Part shown: positions 7,196-9,348 of the stretch, piece after piece | Position numbering within the stretch: the stretch's first letter is position 1 | Layout of the letters: each line of letters begins with the position of its first letter | DNA from: Methylomonas sp. | Lineage (GTDB): Bacteria; Pseudomonadota; Gammaproteobacteria; Methylococcales; Methylomonadaceae | Direction: 5' to 3' | DNA: 9,348 nt | Assembly (NCBI GenBank): GCA_026990815.1 | Contig: JALXCS010000008.1 | Coordinates: 1 to 9,348, forward strand | Position numbers and translations under genes: made by a program | Notes under the pieces: model-generated | Seen by the model: the letters and a program-made list of their open reading frames with translations, nothing else | Databases searched by the model: none | What the model was told of the DNA's origin: nothing

Positions 7196-7212
7196 TCGAT
7201 AATTGAAATCGA
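7196..7212. repeat. Short inverted repeat at the start of the sigma-54 activator gene
   Basis: TCGAT (7196-7200) and ATCGA (7208-7212) form a 5-bp inverted repeat around AATTGAA, overlapping the first base of the start codon. It may affect initiation, but repeats this short are common by chance. No strong Shine-Dalgarno is visible here. Confidence 0.25.
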
Positions 7213-9348
7213 TGGGCAATACAGATTATAAAAAACTGGCTCTAGCCAAGAAAACCACTGCTCCAGCAACATTTTCTGCACGCTTTGGATTGTTTCAAAG
7301 CTATTTGTTATCGGTTAAGCAGTTAACTGGTGCTGAAACAGTGACCGTGGTATTACAGTCAGAGTTACTGATGCAAGGATTCAAACGGGTGATTGAACAA
7401 GGAACTATTGCTCCAGCATCTGAGCTTCAAACCAAAGATACCCTAGCGACTTTTATTTCCGGAAAAACCATTCCCTTATCGGATAAGGAAAAATTTAACC
7501 TTCAAGTCTATAGAAGTAATGATACTGGCGGTTATCTTTTGCGGATTTCTATCGCAGATTTTTTTGCAACTCAGCAAAATGCAAAGAATTATCGTAGTAG
7601 CACTTTACGACGTAAAACTGATGAATTAATTTTTGACGGTGATGATGTTGTCTGGATAGGATTGAGGTATCTCCCAAAAACAGTTCCTTTGGCGCTGGCC
7701 AATATTGAAGAACAGCATCTTATGACCACAGGTGTACCTTTGCAAGCTAATGACTGGTTGGTTTATACCTTGTCATTAGGTGGTTATATGCTTTGGCAAA
7801 ATTACAAGTTTTCCAGTGCTTTTCACGATTCAGTCAGTCAATTACCAGGACGAATTGAATTCCAAAGCACCCTGAGGATTATGTTTGACGAGGCAGAGCA
7901 GGGCAGGCAGACTTTAGCCTTGTTGTTTATTAATCCCAATGATTTTGCTCTAATCAACCAAAGATTTGATCGTCAAAAAGGTGACCAGATTTTAGCCGAG
8001 ATTGCCGGGCAATTACATTTTTCTCTGCGCCAATCTGATGTGTTGTTCAGATATGGTGGCGCCGTTTTTGCTGCTTTATTACCCCAAACAGGGAGTATGC
8101 AAGCACAAAAAGTTGCAAAGAAATTGCTTGAGACCTTATCCGGAAAGGTTTTAGAACCTGATTTAGAGCTGTCTTACAGTATCGGTATTGCAGTTTATGA
8201 TCCTGAAAAGTCTTTTGTCGAAGAAGCTTCAGAATTGGTTGGGCAAGCGGATCAAGCATTAAGTCGAGCAAAAACTAGTGACAATTTCATTGTCGAATGG
8301 CAGCCAGGTAATGATGACAAATCCGGAGGTGTTGATAGGTTAGGCGGCATTTTTACTGCCGATACCGAAAAGGACTACCGAAATATGTTACTGCTTTGGG
8401 ATACCTTGGCAGTAATATCTTCTGGTGCGGAAACGACAGATATTGCCAGTCAGTTTGTTGAAAAAATTAAGTCGACTTTACAGGTTAATCAAATCGGCTT
8501 GTTTGTCATTGACGATCAAGACCAACAACAACTACTCGCTTCTGGCCAGATCGATGGACAGCATGACACTTTGATACTTACGGCAAAACAACAGCAGTTA
8601 TTAGATAAGGTCAAAGCCAGTAAGCGTACTGAACGCCTACGTTTTTTAATAGCAGAATCGAATGTTCATCGATTTGTCTATGCAGTGCCATTAATTGCAC
8701 ATGAAAAATATCGCGGTTGTATTTATCTTGACGGTCGAGAAGATCAGTTCAAGCTGGATTCTTCAGATCTGATTTTTCTTAATGCTTTGGCTACCCAGGT
8801 GGCGTTAGCCTTGGAAAGGGCTGAATTTATCATGCTATGGAAACAAGAGCAACAGCGAGAAAAACAAAAGTTACGTGAAGAAGTCAGAGAACTTAGAGAA
8901 GCAGTAAAAAGTACTCGCTTGGTCTATCGTTCTCAACAAATGGAATCTATTTTAGAAACCTTGCGGACGGTTGCTCCAACTGACGTGACTTTGTTAATAA
9001 CTGGAGAAAGTGGTACCGGAAAAGAAATGCTGGCACAAGCCGTCCATGAATATAGCGATCGCCAGACCAAGCCATTGATTACGGTAGATTGTGGCGCTAT
9101 CTCACAAAACCTGATCGAAGCTGAATTGTTCGGGCATGTTAAAGGCGCGTTTACCGGTGCCCAAAGTGCATCTGAAGGGCGTATTGTACAAGCTGATGGC
9201 GGTACATTATTTCTGGATGAAGTGGGAGAATTGCCCTTGGATGTTCAGGCAAAGTTGCTACGCTTTGTTCAGGAAAAGGAAATTAATCCGGTTGGAGCCT
9301 CACGTTCAAAAACGGTTGATGTACGAATTGTTGCGGCAACCAATCGGG
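7212..9348 (+). CDS. Pseudo-GGDEF/GAF/AAA+ sigma-54-dependent activator, 3' end outside window
   Basis: Large bacterial enhancer-binding protein; 712 residues are visible and the frame is open to the window end. Residues 1-200 are an unassigned alpha/beta region without recognisable membrane segments. Residues about 205-363 are a GGDEF domain starting at HDSVSQLPGR (cf. HDPLTGLPNR). Its metal Asp is Asn241 and the signature is GGAVF (282-286) instead of GGDEF, so cyclase activity should be absent. Asn249 and Asp258, equivalents of guanine-contacting residues, and the RxxD I-site (RQSD, 273-276) are retained. A GAF domain spans about 388-537. A charged coiled-coil linker (about 541-570) leads to the AAA+ domain: Walker A GESGTGKE (598-605), GAFTGA (645-650), Walker B LFLDE (666-670) and sensor I VAATNR at the edge. 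The arginine fingers and a probable C-terminal Fis-type HTH lie beyond the window. ATG 7212 is chosen because a stop codon lies 9 bp upstream; TTG 7203 is the only alternative. It likely forms one operon with the HDOD gene. Confidence 0.93.
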   Translation, partial: MGNTDYKKLALAKKTTAPATFSARFGLFQSYLLSVKQLTGAETVTVVLQSELLMQGFKRVIEQGTIAPASELQTKDTLATFISGKTIPLSDKEKFNLQVYRSNDTGGYLLRISIADFFATQQNAKNYRSSTLRRKTDELIFDGDDVVWIGLRYLPKTVPLALANIEEQHLMTTGVPLQANDWLVYTLSLGGYMLWQNYKFSSAFHDSVSQLPGRIEFQSTLRIMFDEAEQGRQTLALLFINPNDFALINQRFDRQKGDQILAEIAGQLHFSLRQSDVLFRYGGAVFAALLPQTGSMQAQKVAKKLLETLSGKVLEPDLELSYSIGIAVYDPEKSFVEEASELVGQADQALSRAKTSDNFIVEWQPGNDDKSGGVDRLGGIFTADTEKDYRNMLLLWDTLAVISSGAETTDIASQFVEKIKSTLQVNQIGLFVIDDQDQQQLLASGQIDGQHDTLILTAKQQQLLDKVKASKRTERLRFLIAESNVHRFVYAVPLIAHEKYRGCIYLDGREDQFKLDSSDLIFLNALATQVALALERAEFIMLWKQEQQREKQKLREEVRELREAVKSTRLVYRSQQMESILETLRTVAPTDVTLLITGESGTGKEMLAQAVHEYSDRQTKPLITVDCGAISQNLIEAELFGHVKGAFTGAQSASEGRIVQADGGTLFLDEVGELPLDVQAKLLRFVQEKEINPVGASRSKTVDVRIVAATNR

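Noticed and set aside
7158..7211. Terminator between the HDOD and activator genes
   Set aside because: Only the GCATGC palindrome (7162-7167) and a 5-bp inverted repeat are present; no stable stem with T-tract, so co-transcription is more likely.
8047..8271. 74-codon minus-strand open frame opposite the GGDEF region
   Set aside because: Antisense shadow of the activator gene; the + frame has clear domain motifs throughout.

Overview
The window looks like a chromosomal segment of a moderately AT-rich, environmental (probably marine or aquatic) gammaproteobacterium. The evidence is an FmdB-family zinc-ribbon gene directly upstream of aspS (a common gammaproteobacterial pair), an AspRS very similar in its motifs to the Pseudomonas type, and a TonB-dependent receptor beside an HDOD gene and a sigma-54 activator. 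The genus cannot be fixed from the sequence alone. All convincing genes are on the + strand.

Left half (1-3327), housekeeping: the 3' end of an FmdB-family protein, a 190-bp intergenic stretch with a long-range inverted repeat, aspS (aspartyl-tRNA synthetase, with residues suggesting a non-discriminating enzyme), and nadA (quinolinate synthase), which starts 31 bp after aspS and is probably co-transcribed with it. The usual gammaproteobacterial follow-on of aspS (yebC-ruvCAB) is absent. A GC-rich hairpin after nadA may close this unit.

Right half (3490-9348), a compact signalling/transport cluster: an 830-aa TonB-dependent outer-membrane receptor; 2 bp later a 390-aa protein with a degenerate receiver domain and an HDOD domain; and 54 bp later a large gene cut by the window end (712 residues visible). 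That last protein combines an unassigned N-terminal region, a degenerate GGDEF domain, a GAF domain, a coiled-coil linker and a sigma-54-interacting AAA+ domain with intact Walker A, GAFTGA and Walker B motifs. Its GGDEF active site reads GGAVF and the metal-binding Asp is Asn, yet the RxxD inhibitory c-di-GMP site is preserved at the correct spacing.

The main point of interest is this right-hand cluster. It looks like an uncharacterised regulatory module in which two proteins built from apparently non-catalytic signalling domains are encoded with an outer-membrane receptor. The working hypothesis (inference) is a sigma-54 activator that reads c-di-GMP through a pseudo-GGDEF domain, helped by an HDOD scaffold, and that controls or responds to the receptor. 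No convincing sigma-54 promoter was found in the window, so its target genes are unknown.
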